From: Lethocerus indicus
Taxonomy: Eukaryota; Arthropoda; Insecta; Hemiptera; Belostomatidae
Direction: 5' to 3'
DNA: 64,000 bases
Assembly: GCA_019843655.1 (NCBI GenBank)
Contig: JACDQD010000006.1
Span: 12,655,746-12,719,745, forward strand
The position numbers and the translations under genes were made by a program. The notes beneath the pieces were generated by a model. The model saw only the letters and a list, made by a program, of their open reading frames with translations, was not told the DNA's origin and searched no databases. The stretch's first letter is position 1; each line of letters starts with the position of its first letter. Positions 13,858 through 24,415 of the stretch are shown here, piece after piece.

Positions 13858-15257
13858 TTTTTTCTAGTTTCGGAGCAATAGTATAGCGCGCAAAACCTCT
13901 TTTCTAATGACTTAATAATTCGTAATCGATATGGGGCTGCAATTGAAAGGAAACTTATTTGGCCTCCCACCGCGATTCCAACGGCTTGTCTTGTCCTCCA
14001 AAATTGATTCTATTATACCATGTCGATGTTGCTGAATGTTAAAGAGAAGTTATTACATCTGCATAATGCTAATGCTAATCAGTGACATAAAGTATTGGCA
14101 AACGCGTGCTTGAGGAAGACAGTAAGGACTGAATTTGCGATGTCGTACAATTTTAGGATACTATATATGTAGCCATCTATATTGGAGCTAAGATCAGACT
14201 ATTATTGAAATATAGAATCGCAAAGAATACATTTCCATTTATTTAAATTAAATCTCTCGTTTCAACAGTTTCCCTTCATGGAATTTACACCGATGCTTCC
14301 ACGTCTTATCCGACCAGTTTATCGGTTGGTAAAAAGTGCGGCATCGAAAAGTTCATGCAATCACAAGAGCAATAATACACATACTGTATATACAAATTAT
14401 TTATAATGAATTTCACTAACAGCATTAGGAAATTAATATTTTGTAATTTCATAGCGAACTAACACGGGTTGTCGTATTGTTTTCAGAGGTAGAGGTTCAC
14501 TCCTTTCCCTTGTAAATCAATATTTCTTGGCCATCGGAGGTTCAGTTAATAGATGGTCGCACGAAGGGGGGTGGGCGGTTGCCGTGTGTGGGGCGGTTTT
14601 TTCTCCGGCCGTTATTGGGTCAACGCTTAATTCATGCCCCGCGGACACCCCGATATATATCACGCTCCCAGTAACGCTTAGGCCACCCGCCGCCCCAATC
14701 ACTCTTGTTATTGTTATAAGCCTTTCTACAAACAGGAACTTAACGCTCAATTCGTTCGCGATAAGACAGCTTCGACGCGTGCCCACCGGCCGTAACTCCG
14801 GCCATTGAATACGGCCCGGGCCGAATTAGAGGCCTCGTCGCCAGAATTAAATGTACGAGCGCCGAGGATTTAATTAAAAAATATAAAAAAGAAACGATCC
14901 CGCCGCAAGGCGATGGGGGAGCCAAACTCATTTCCCCCTTTCCGGGCCTAATGGAAGCAATTTTCCATGAAACTTCTGATTGATTCGAATGATTGGTTCT
15001 TGTTCCATTTTCCGAACGCTCGATGGCTATAAATGAAAGAAATATAATTTCATATTTAAAATGTTATACGACAAATATGCCGTCTTATAGACGTCGCTGT
15101 GCTTGACAATTTAATATATTTCTATTGAAAATGAAATATAAAATTTATGACGGGTAATCTCTTTTACGTTTAAGGTATTTTTGCCAACCGGAGTAATATT
15201 TTCCATACAAATGTTGTATCGTGTAGATAAGACAACTCTAAATTCATACAGGCAACA

Positions 15258-15277
15258 GAAAAGTGTATACACTTTTC
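15258..15277. repeat. 20-bp perfect palindrome
   Basis: GAAAAGTGTATACACTTTTC is identical to its own reverse complement with no spacer. A spacer-less palindrome of this length is expected less than once in 64 kb of random sequence. The half-site AAGTG resembles NK2- or T-box-type half-sites, but I cannot assign a binding factor. Confidence 0.85.
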
Positions 15278-16609
15278 AATGCAAAACAAATCAAATACAA
15301 ATAGAAGAGACGCGGTTTTGCATAATCTGGAAATCATTTATATAGAATGATGAAAACGGATAATATGAAAGGAGTTTCTAAGCAATTTTTGCGGAAGTAC
15401 TTACCTTAATGGAGATGAGTTTTGCATAAATAATTTAAGAACGATGGTAGGTGGGTTCGTTGGTTCAACATTCTGTGATATAAATTTAGGATTAATGCAA
15501 AATCAGGAGCATATGTAAATATTGGTTTTTATATAATTTATAAATTATTTATGCGATTTATATTATGAATTTTCCTACATCATCTAACTTTGGGCTCACA
15601 GTAATCAATCTCAAATTTGGAAAGTTCCGAATTGAAATAGAGCTGGGAAACCTTTTTATTCCGAACTTGGTTTTTATTTCCGTCCGGCCAGTGTTAAAAC
15701 TCGGGGCCCCGGCGGCATGCCCAGATGCCAGTATTCCCATGACCGGCAGGGCCAGTGTCTAATGCCGATGCCGCAAATTCCGCTCTAATCTAGGCCGCCG
15801 TTCCGAACCTCCTGGCGCGCTCCTCAGCTCCCTGTCGTAAATCCCCCGACTGCCTTCCCCTAAATCCTGCCGATATACCCGCACGATATCCAACCAGCAT
15901 CTACGTCCCCGTCCCTTTTTCCACTCTGTTTTCCTAGTCCGATGCCTCCTACCTGTTATAACCTTAACTATGCCGCCTATGTGATATTTCTCGACTCTAC
16001 TGATCGTAATATTGCAAGTAATGTTTTGCATTTCACTGCAGGTATCATGAAAATAATGGAATATTTAATAAATAAATATTATATCAAAGGTTTGATTGTC
16101 GCAGGTGTCGGTTTATTTTCAGTCGATTGCAGAAATGAGTTATAGCCACATTGTTACAGTGTTTTATTACCTGAATTATATGTTCCAAATGTGTGTACTG
16201 TCTTTTCAGTGTATCATCACGTTTCTACTTACGGCTGCGTCGATTTTATCCTGTCTGATTGAGATTAATCAATACGTCAGGGGAATCAAAGTATATAGCA
16301 ATTGAGAGTTAGTGCGTACTGAGAGTGGGTCCTAATGTTAGGTGCTAATGGTTTATTAATATGTTTAGTTTTGCACAGACGTTTAGGGACTGTAAGAACA
16401 ATTCCGATTTGGGGAGGTTTTCAGTCCTCCCGGGGGGTTACGGGTAGGTCCCGCCCCAGATCCCCGGGGCGGAGGTCTCGCATGTAAGTTCCAGCCCACG
16501 CTGACCCAGAAACCTCTTTGTTCTGTACAGATCGATTATAATGAATTATTGCTTCACTTAATGGGCAAACTTCGGGCCAGAACGGGACGGTGTTGGACGG
16601 GGCGGTAAT

Positions 16610-16622
16610 GGGGGGGGGGGGG
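16610..16622 (+). repeat. G13 homopolymer
   Basis: Thirteen consecutive G on the plus strand inside a G-rich patch (16570-16622). Its length may be unreliable, since homopolymers of this size are often miscalled. Confidence 0.9.
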
Positions 16623-17832
16623 TGACCACTGGAAACACATCCGACAACGGGACCAATTAAGCCGAATTTTAGAAGTCGGCCCAGATCGGATTTTAAAGGT
16701 CCTCCCCTCGTCCAAGAAATAATGTGTCCCCCCATTATTACCCTACCGGGTCGTTACGGCCGCTCCGCCTCGGTCGCCGAATATAGCTCGGAAAATTAAT
16801 TTTCGGATTCCCGTACTCACGAAACTGTGATCATGAATTACACCGCTTAGAGACCCCCCTCCCACCATCCACCACTGTTAATTACCATTGTTTTTTTCCT
16901 GACCCCCACAAAATTGATTAATTTTGCTGGCATTAGATTTATTTATGGCCACTTCCTTTTTCACGACAAAATCAGACTAAAATTCCTGTATTAATGATGG
17001 GTAAGTATATTCCCATATTTATTTTATGGATTTGTATTATATTTTTATTAGAAGCTCCGACGGTCAGCATTATTGAATTCCTTTTCCGCGTGTCTATAAA
17101 CGCATTAATTTATGGATCAGATACAAGCTCAAACGCGAGTGTCAAATGTGCGCGGTTTATTTTGTAGGGCGTCAAACGCTGAATAATTGACTACCGGAGA
17201 GCGTCCGCTTCTGCCGAACACGGGCCGGCCATTACTGAACAATGCGGCTGGAACTGGAATAAATTAAAGAAATATACATTCCCTTCCCCCCAGCCGGTCT
17301 GACAGCCGGACCCGACCCTCCAAAGCACTCGCCAGTATCCACCCGATCTGCGACATATTTTTTTTCCCGTCCTTTATCTACTTTTTCCGACATCGGTGCG
17401 GACGCCCTGGAGAGGCGGTAAACGTCCGGCAGTTTGAAATTCGGTGACAACTCTCCGACAGGTGGTATATAGAGTCCCCCGTTCGTTATTCCATAAAGGT
17501 ATACGGATTTGTCATTCATTCGAATTTACCGTATAAAATCCGCTGAAAAAAACAGTAAGTAAAAAAACTATGAGTTTTGATGATTCATTTATCATAGGCT
17601 AAATATTTGTCCTACCCTAAATAAAGAAGTTACAATTATGTACATTAAAAAATTCTAATTTGTGAATGACTAGGGCTAATCGCGGAACTGATTTTATCAT
17701 CCGATAGACACTGCATTACAATAAAACGACTATACATTCCGTTTAATATATGCAGGGCATATGTTACCAAATTCATAGATAAGACAATTATAAATAATAA
17801 CTAATCCTATTAACCAATTATAAATATTTTTA

Positions 17833-17868
17833 CTTATTTATCCAATGAAATTGGATGTTAAAAATAAG
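17833..17868. repeat. Two-step hairpin with CCAAT words
   Basis: CTTATTT (17833-17839) pairs with AAATAAG (17862-17868), and inside it ATCCAAT (17840-17846) pairs with ATTGGAT (17850-17856) around a 3-base loop. Five bases are bulged on the 3' side. The inner arms carry CCAAT in both orientations. Confidence 0.55.
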
Positions 17869-18657
17869 ATTGGATTATTTAAAAAAAACACGTTAAGCTT
17901 TTATCGAAATTTTGAATTATTTATTCCAGGTATTGAAGGTCATACCACTTTTTGAAATCCTCTCAATCTGAATTCATTTTCCCAGCGAATCGCAGGAAAT
18001 CCTTTTTAAACATTTCCGTTTTTTTCTTCACAATACTAACCTTTCCTCGCCAGTGCTTATACAGAGAGAAAAAATTAAAATATCACCGCTCTTACTTCGA
18101 TTGAAAAAAGGTCCGATGGCTGCAAAATACACAAGCTGTCGAAGGACATTCATTCGTTTTTCTGCTTGTTATATAAAGGTGTGTTGTCCTCGTGCCAAGA
18201 CTAGCTCTACTTTTCAAATATTTTACATTTATATTTATCCAGTTTGATATTTTACCTTATTTTCCCTTTACCATAGGAATCCTAGTTCTTGAAATTTAAT
18301 AAATTATTTTTACTTATATGTATTTATTCATTGCGCGGCTATTGCGACCAGTAGCATTATCCAGGATTTCGTTGAGTGCAATTTCCAGGGCGTGCGGAAA
18401 CCCAAGTCCGCGGAAATTCAGATTTGAAACTTCCGGTCCCTACTCTCGACTCGGTTTATCATAGGGTGGAATTTATTTTCTTATTCTGTTAGAGGAACGC
18501 AAGGGCGTAGAGACGTCTGGCGTTGATCTATGAAAAGTGGGCCCGCGATAAATCAGCCTGGCCTTTCCACCTCACCGAGGGCGAGCTGCAATTTGATGAA
18601 AAAAATAAATAAAAAACAAAAACATACCCAGCACAAAAGCTCACTTGATACTGCCGT

Positions 18658-18670
18658 CCCCCCCCCCCCC
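18658..18670 (+). repeat. C13 homopolymer
   Basis: Thirteen consecutive C on the plus strand, preceded by an A-rich stretch. It breaks any reading frame across it and its length may be miscalled. Confidence 0.9.
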
Positions 18671-19216
18671 AACGTAAACAGTCTGAAATACGGGCGCAGA
18701 TACACGGGACAGATACGCACCACGAACTTTAAGTAAGGGAGCGATAACGTTAAAACTCTAGGAACAAGAAAAACAAACGGAAAAGCATGAGTCGAATTTA
18801 TGCTTAATTGCTCCGAATTTCTATTTCCGCCCAGCCATACCCCGAAAAGCGACTATTTCGCAGCTGTAGTTTATGATTAATTTCTCATCAATTTCGACTA
18901 CTAAAGGAGATAAGCCCCATTTTCTTGTATTACGCGATAATAGCGATTAAGGGGAAGGAATTATAGCGGTTCTATTCTTATACAGAGAAACATTAGCGGG
19001 CAAATTAGGGCTCTTAGAAATTGTTAAAAGAAAAGGCAAAGCGAATTACCGACATGTAAAGCAAAGTTTAGTAACCTCCGAAAATAGCTGCAATCTTGTA
19101 GTTAGTGCTATCAGAAGAAAAGTGATTTATCGGAAGAAAAGAATTCTATTATAAACTTTTCTACTCGGAACTATAATTTATAATCCCATGATACTAATAA
19201 ATGCATCATAGAAGAA

Positions 19217-19249
19217 AAGAAATGATCGATGGAACTATGATCATTTCTT
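19217..19249. repeat. Inverted repeat, 11-bp arms and 11-base loop
   Basis: AAGAAATGATC (19217-19227) and GATCATTTCTT (19239-19249) are exact reverse complements around an 11-base loop. This is a compact, clean hairpin, too short for a microRNA precursor. Confidence 0.6.
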
Positions 19250-20030
19250 ACTTAAAATAACTTGTTATCTCAGGCCTTTTCTCATTATGTTCGGGACACT
19301 CGCCATTTGTGTTGAGAGTGGTGGTATTACATCTGCACTGTATCGGGGAGCAGTTGTTATGGAACAAACCGCCGAAATGTTCTGAAGAAAGTAAGAAACA
19401 GAGAAAGTTGTGGGACGGTGGTCGGGCTCAGCGGTGCTTACTTATTAGAGCAGTTCCGCTCTATTGGGTTGACCCGGATACTGATCCCGGTAGCGGAACA
19501 CTTTATTTCAAGTTGAAAATTTAAATGCACTTAACTTTTCTGTAATTTGCGGGTTATGTTGCTTTAACGTTTAATTCATATTTTTCATAAAATAATTACA
19601 TGAATATATTGTAAATATCCGATGCGGAAATATAACTCCAGCCAGGCTACTCTTTTTATACGACTATATCATTCCGAACGTCCGATATGAGCTGAATAAA
19701 AGAAGCATTGATAACATTGAAAGAATAATCTCCATCTTCATTCAAGACGTGTACGTATCAAAAACATAATGTTATTGGCGATGTGAGAAGGCTAAATACG
19801 TCAAGGTAACGCCCGAAAATATCGGTAAATTTCATTATATTAAGTCACGAAATAACCGCAGTTTGGTCAAATCGTTTCTACTTCGGCTTGCACAAGGGAT
19901 TAATTTTACTAAACAAATTAAAAATTCAAGGCGTCAACAACCGTCTGACAATTATTAAAGCTCCTTTGGGCCCTAATTTGCCAGTTTGGAGGATGAGGGA
20001 CAACTTGTGGAATCTTTCTGAATAATTAGC

Positions 20031-20990
20031 GAGCGGTCTGAGGGAAAGTAAGGAGCTTAGGGCGCCCTCACTGCTAACCCGACACTCTGTCCCAAGTAAT
20101 TGAACGTAATTCGAATAGGAAAAACTTATATACTGGATAATAGTTTACCTCAATTTTTTGGAACCAAAAATTTAAAAAATTATTGTTCAGTCAAGAAATT
20201 AATATTCCGACATATCGAAGAGTGTAATTGTTACAAGCGGCACGTTGAATGGGCGTGCGTTTTCGATACTGCGAGTTCAATTGAAATTGGACATAATCGA
20301 GAAATAGTTGTGGAGGGTTTATATTGAATAAACTGTGACGCTACTGCCTGCGTCGCATTCTTGGCGGCGGGTATTACTGGAAGCCTTCTGGCGCGATGGA
20401 GCTGATAAGCAGTTGGCGAAATGGACAGACTCAATTTATTTCCATTGAAATTATCCAGGGCTGTCGCTCTGCATGCGGTCTTCCGGTATTCGGCGTTCGT
20501 TGATACCGCCAGAAGAAGTATTTTATTATGCAGGCCAGAGGCGGCTGGGCCGTAAAGTAACTCGATTCGCACGTTTGGACGTGGTACGCGTAACGATCAT
20601 CGAGCCTTACCACTTTCGCCGCGCTCAGACTGGAATATGCTCACACTAGTGCATGAGGCAGTTGTCCATGTGCTGCCTCGGTGCGCAACTGAAACTAAAA
20701 GTGTTTCAAGTGTTTCGAACAATAACCTTAATATCGTATTCGAATAATAAACATACTTATTTTAGTTTAGTGTGATTTATGATTTTCAACGCATGTTCTT
20801 TTTTGGGCATGCTATCAATTCAATATTTGTTGAATAAGACATCGGACTATCCTGCGTCGTTCTTTCTACATTGCAACGATGTTGAAAAACAAGTTGCACA
20901 ACTTCGTATTCGCGATATTCGTATGAATCATCGGCGTCGGCATTCGATGGGAACGAGGCGGCAAGTCAGTTCGTTCTAATTTACGACTCA
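20031..20990. other. CpG-containing stretch, no gene recognised
   Basis: This stretch is more GC-balanced than its flanks, especially 20330-20700, and has open frames on both strands (20231-20572 minus, 20779-20979 plus). None has a recognisable domain or clear splice signals. A small hairpin, GAGGCAG (20655-20661) with CTGCCTC (20673-20679), competes with a CAGTTG/CAACTG pair covering the same bases. A promoter, a conserved element or an old transposon fragment are all possible. Confidence 0.35.
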
Positions 20991-22838
20991 TCGTCGAATA
21001 ACTAATTAAGGAAGTTGAGCACTTGTTTTTCTAGGAGAACTTCCACTCCCGTGTTTTTCCAACAATGTCGATCAAGGTTGCAAGTCTCCTCGGGCATTCC
21101 TCAGTAATAATACTCCGACAATAGATACAGTCTCCAACTCCGTCCTCATTACAATTGTTCTCTTAGCACTTTTCATCCACTTCGCTCCTATTGTTTCGGC
21201 GCTGTAAAATATTATTATATATAACTGGGGAAATAAAAGTCGAAAGCTCCTAATAATATCAATTTTCGTTTCAATCGAAAGTATACTTTTTGTAAAGCGT
21301 TATTAGACTCAGTATGTTAATAGTAATCTGACTTCATACAAATTCATGAGTCTAATTTTTTTCTCATTTGCTGATTTGTGGCTATGCTTAGACCGGTTTC
21401 AAAACATTTAGTCCGTAAATGTGTAATTTTTAATTAATTTGTAACCCATTGAAAATTAGCGGATGTCTCCAAGATTATGACTTGACAAATCGATACTTGT
21501 GATGATTTGCAAAAGCGAGAAAACGACAATAAGACACAGTAATATATGAATCATATACCTTTTGGAGCTGAGAGGCGGGAGGATATTAGGAACGATGAAT
21601 GGCGATTCCAGTGCTCCACGATATTCGTTCGGCGCAGCCTTGGGGAAATGATACGAAAAATGTATTTCCACCAGAACGAAAAACCGAAAACTCTTTGGGA
21701 AAACTTGTTGAGCCGGACGCGCGGCCCCGTATGAATCTACCAGGACGTTAATCGGCATACTGATAGCGGAATTCGGTCTGAGTCGGTTATTTCGGACTGG
21801 AGTTTTCTTTCCTGGAGTATTTTTACGCCGAAATGTCTGAACTCCAGAGCTACCCGGGGCAGAGGCGGTCAGCGTCTAGAGACTGACAGTTGGTCTCGTA
21901 AAAATCTACACTCATATTCAATAATTAATTCCGATGCAACAACCCGTAGAAAACCCACGACAAGCGGCAATGCGCAAACCATTGCGCAGCCAATGCGTTT
22001 TTGACGTTCTCAAGTCAAATAAATTGTAATTGTACCTACAAATTCGACCCACGAATAATATACTAATGGGCAGTATACTAATATACTATTGGTTAATATA
22101 TTATTGGGCGTTCTGAAAGATATTATTTTGATATATCTATTATGAATACCTTCGTTCTTAATAGCCTGGAGGTATATTTCAGGAGGTGCTTTGAATAAAT
22201 ATCACAGCCGTATTTAATGTTATCTCAATAAGTATAGCTCTTGCCACCGACCGATCCGACGACCACGTACCGCAAGCTCGTATTCAGAAAAACAGATCGA
22301 TCCAAACAGGGCAAACACACGGTTCGCTAACAGAATAAGAACCTCTAAAGTTCGGTTTGCTCGGGCACGGTCGATTGGGCAATGGGATCTGAATCGGAAG
22401 GCCGGGAGCAGGTTCTATTTGAACGGCCGCCATTATGCGAATACGGATGAGGCGGGTTGGTGGGATCATCGGACTGGGTTAGGAATGAGAAGACCCTCGG
22501 CCACCCGGTTAGGGGAGAGCATCCCCCCGCGGGCGGCCTTTGAACCCCTTAAAGGCTTTACAGGAAAGATTTCCCGCGGACTCGATGTCACTCACTGTGA
22601 CGATTGACCGCGGGGATTCCAACAAACTTCCACGAGACCCAGATGTGAAAAGGAAGGTGAAACGAGTATACCTACTCAGATAAGGAATAAGCCGGTATAC
22701 AGCCTATGGTGGATGAACAGTGAAACAATTAAGTTAGGTAAAATAGATAGAGACTTCTTTCAATCGCTAATTAATATATTAAATATGTTATTCGACAGCA
22801 AATTTCGTATTCAGTAATTCATCAATAGCTATACTTAT
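20991..22838. other. Non-coding stretch
   Basis: No supported gene. It is AT-rich except for 22230-22640, a GC-rich patch where frames on both strands (22284-22469 and 22419-22607) are open but unrecognised. Repeated TGCGCA words occur near 21971-22000, and an imperfect short-unit repeat lies at 22059-22110. Confidence 0.5.
22059..22110. repeat. Imperfect short tandem array
   Basis: Four consecutive units begin TATACTAATGG, TATACTAA, TATACTATTGG and TATATTATTGG, with unit lengths of roughly 8-16 bp. This looks like a degenerate AT-rich minisatellite. Confidence 0.5.
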
Positions 22839-22839
22839 A

Positions 22840-23052
22840 TTGGGTCGGCAACTAAGTCATTGCGAGTTTCGTCGCTAGATGGAGATGACGTGATTTGTAT
22901 TTTTACACATGTTTACATCTTCAAACCTATGGAGTATTCTGAAATGTTTATTACATGCCAACTATTCGTCGTGCGTCCCAAAAAATGAACGACATAAGGG
23001 TGCACACACCCAAAGATGAGAAGAATCCGCGATTATTTAGTTGCCAATCCAA
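22840..23052. mobile_element. Deleted mariner element (MITE-like, mellifera-type ends)
   Basis: The left end begins TTGGGTCGGCAACTAAGTC at 22840; the right end, read on the minus strand from 23052, begins TTGGATTGGCAACTAAATA. The first 25 bases of the two ends match at 20 positions. The element is flanked by TA on both sides (22838-22839 and 23053-23054), the target duplication expected of mariner/Tc1 transposases. It is only 213 bp long against about 1.3 kb for an intact mariner, so most or all of the transposase gene is missing. The short interior has no open frame that would code for the catalytic domain. It is therefore non-autonomous, movable only in trans if at all. The end divergence suggests an old copy. 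Family assignment rests on the terminal repeat as I know it from insect mariners. Confidence 0.88.
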
Positions 23053-23170
23053 TAGTATTGATTTCATATATCCAAATTGTGCAAACTTGAAATTCAAGCA
23101 CACACAATAAAATTCATCATTCATCTTGCCATTTGTGAAACATTGAACTTAGTTGTCCAACGTGTCGAAT

Positions 23171-23184
23171 AAGAAATATTTCTT
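23171..23184. repeat. 14-bp perfect palindrome
   Basis: AAGAAATATTTCTT is its own reverse complement. It contains GAA-nn-TTC-like spacing reminiscent of a heat-shock element half-pair, but a third inverted unit in phase is not convincing. Confidence 0.5.
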
Positions 23185-23247
23185 CTCTACCATTTCTTAT
23201 TTACAAAATGTATAAAATGTATTTTAAGACATCCATTTGGGGGGCCG

Positions 23248-23382
23248 AGAGTAGTTGGTTCTTCTGTTTCGACTCGATTGGTCCTGCCGTAAAAGGGTTT
23301 CGGCTTCTCCCAATCGTCAGAGGAGGCACACCTACGCATGTCGGTTACCAATGACCGCATTTTGTTTGAAACACACTACTCT
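23248..23382. repeat. Inverted-repeat-flanked block with inner hairpin
   Basis: AGAGTAGT (23248-23255) and ACTACTCT (23375-23382) are exact reverse complements bounding 135 bp. Inside, CGATTGG (23275-23281) pairs with CCAATCG (23310-23316), and within that GCCG (23286-23289) pairs with CGGC (23301-23304). A short foldback transposon is possible, but the outer arms are only 8 bp and I see no clear target duplication. It lies about 200 bp beyond the mariner remnant. Confidence 0.35.
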
Positions 23383-24395
23383 GGTGTCAAAGATACAGGG
23401 ATATTTTTAAACACTAATATCCGGGAACACGGACCTGTTCTGTAGTTTCATTACAGGTGTACCGTATTAATAAAAATTGTATTATTTTATTATTTCTTAT
23501 GTGTTTTTTAATTGTGATTATTATATTTATTGTCGATGCTGACGAACAGCGTTTTTGCAGACTGTACGTCTGTCTGTACACTTTAGGACTGGCTAATTAG
23601 GTTTGCCTAAAACTGAAACGCCAAGGAACCCTAAAATAACTGTTCGAAAATATGGATCATTTCTATAGCTGGAGTAGCCGGAATATGATATGATAGAACT
23701 GGCTGGTAAGCATGTACGCTCGAACCGACGGCCTGAGAGCCCGACTGAGATGTAATCAACTGCCTAACACTGAAGTTAAAAATAGGGTACGAACGATATA
23801 GGGTTGAATAGTGCAGGTGGACTATCTCCAACTCATGGGGCGGTTGACATATAGGAAATTGAAACACTGCTAATGTCCACGCAGATGAAATGGAATCGAA
23901 AGCCAGAACCATCCGCTATATAGTATTTTCAATTTTATCCTCTATGGTAATTTTAATGTTTGTTATTACAAATTATAATGCAAAAATATTTATATTATAG
24001 TGATTTATTCTTAATTATGCAATAAATTCAAAAACCCTGACATGTGTCTATTAGTATAGGAATGTTTCGTCCACTTCGATTTGTTGGTACGTTTTGACTA
24101 GTCATAACGGAAGTTATTGTGCATAACCTTCAGTCGCGTAGGGTCGATATGACATGAGGCGTTACGGGTAAATTCATTAATCAATATACTCCAATAACTT
24201 CCAGCTCTATTCATAAATAAGTTAAGCGATTTCCAATTTGCGATTTACATAATCAATAAATTCACAAGGCTTTAGTCTTTAAGCTTTAGCCGGAGAACTT
24301 ATCGAGGGATATTTTCAGAATATTTTCGATACAATATTCGTTGAAATCGAAATATAATTTCCGTACAGTGGTTACCAGATACTTTAAAGGTAGCG

Positions 24396-24415
24396 CTATC
24401 ATAAACTATCATAAA
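24396..24415. repeat. 10-bp perfect tandem duplication
   Basis: CTATCATAAA occurs twice head to tail. It sits at the start of a C/A-rich stretch with almost no G on the plus strand. Confidence 0.8.

Larger units (their letters stand above)
12656..16609. other. Non-coding stretch with several GC islands
   Basis: No supported gene. GC-rich patches lie at about 12800-13010, 14520-14830, 15680-15950 and 16410-16600. The open frames at 14517-14808 (both strands) and 15942-16305 lie over or next to those patches, carry no domain I recognise and are explained by reduced stop frequency. Small structures include a 12-bp stem-loop at 13815-13857, a 20-bp perfect palindrome at 15258-15277 and CCGCCCC/GGGGCGG arms at 16451-16472. 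Confidence 0.55.
16623..20030. other. Non-coding stretch, AT-rich with GC patches
   Basis: No supported gene. GC-rich patches lie at about 16640-16800, 17190-17480 and 18380-18560. A cluster of CCAAT/ATTGG words lies at 17813-17876, a C13 tract at 18658-18670 and an 11-bp inverted repeat at 19217-19249. Open frames (for example 17232-17519 and 19309-19524) are unrecognised. Confidence 0.55.

Noticed and set aside
22199..22220. TATCACAGCC, identical to the 5' end of the miR-2/miR-13 family
   Set aside because: The rest of the mature sequence does not match, and no GGCTGTGATA partner lies upstream, so there is no precursor hairpin.
23171..23184. AAGAAATATTTCTT as a heat-shock element
   Set aside because: Only one inverted GAA pair is present; the in-phase third unit is not convincing.
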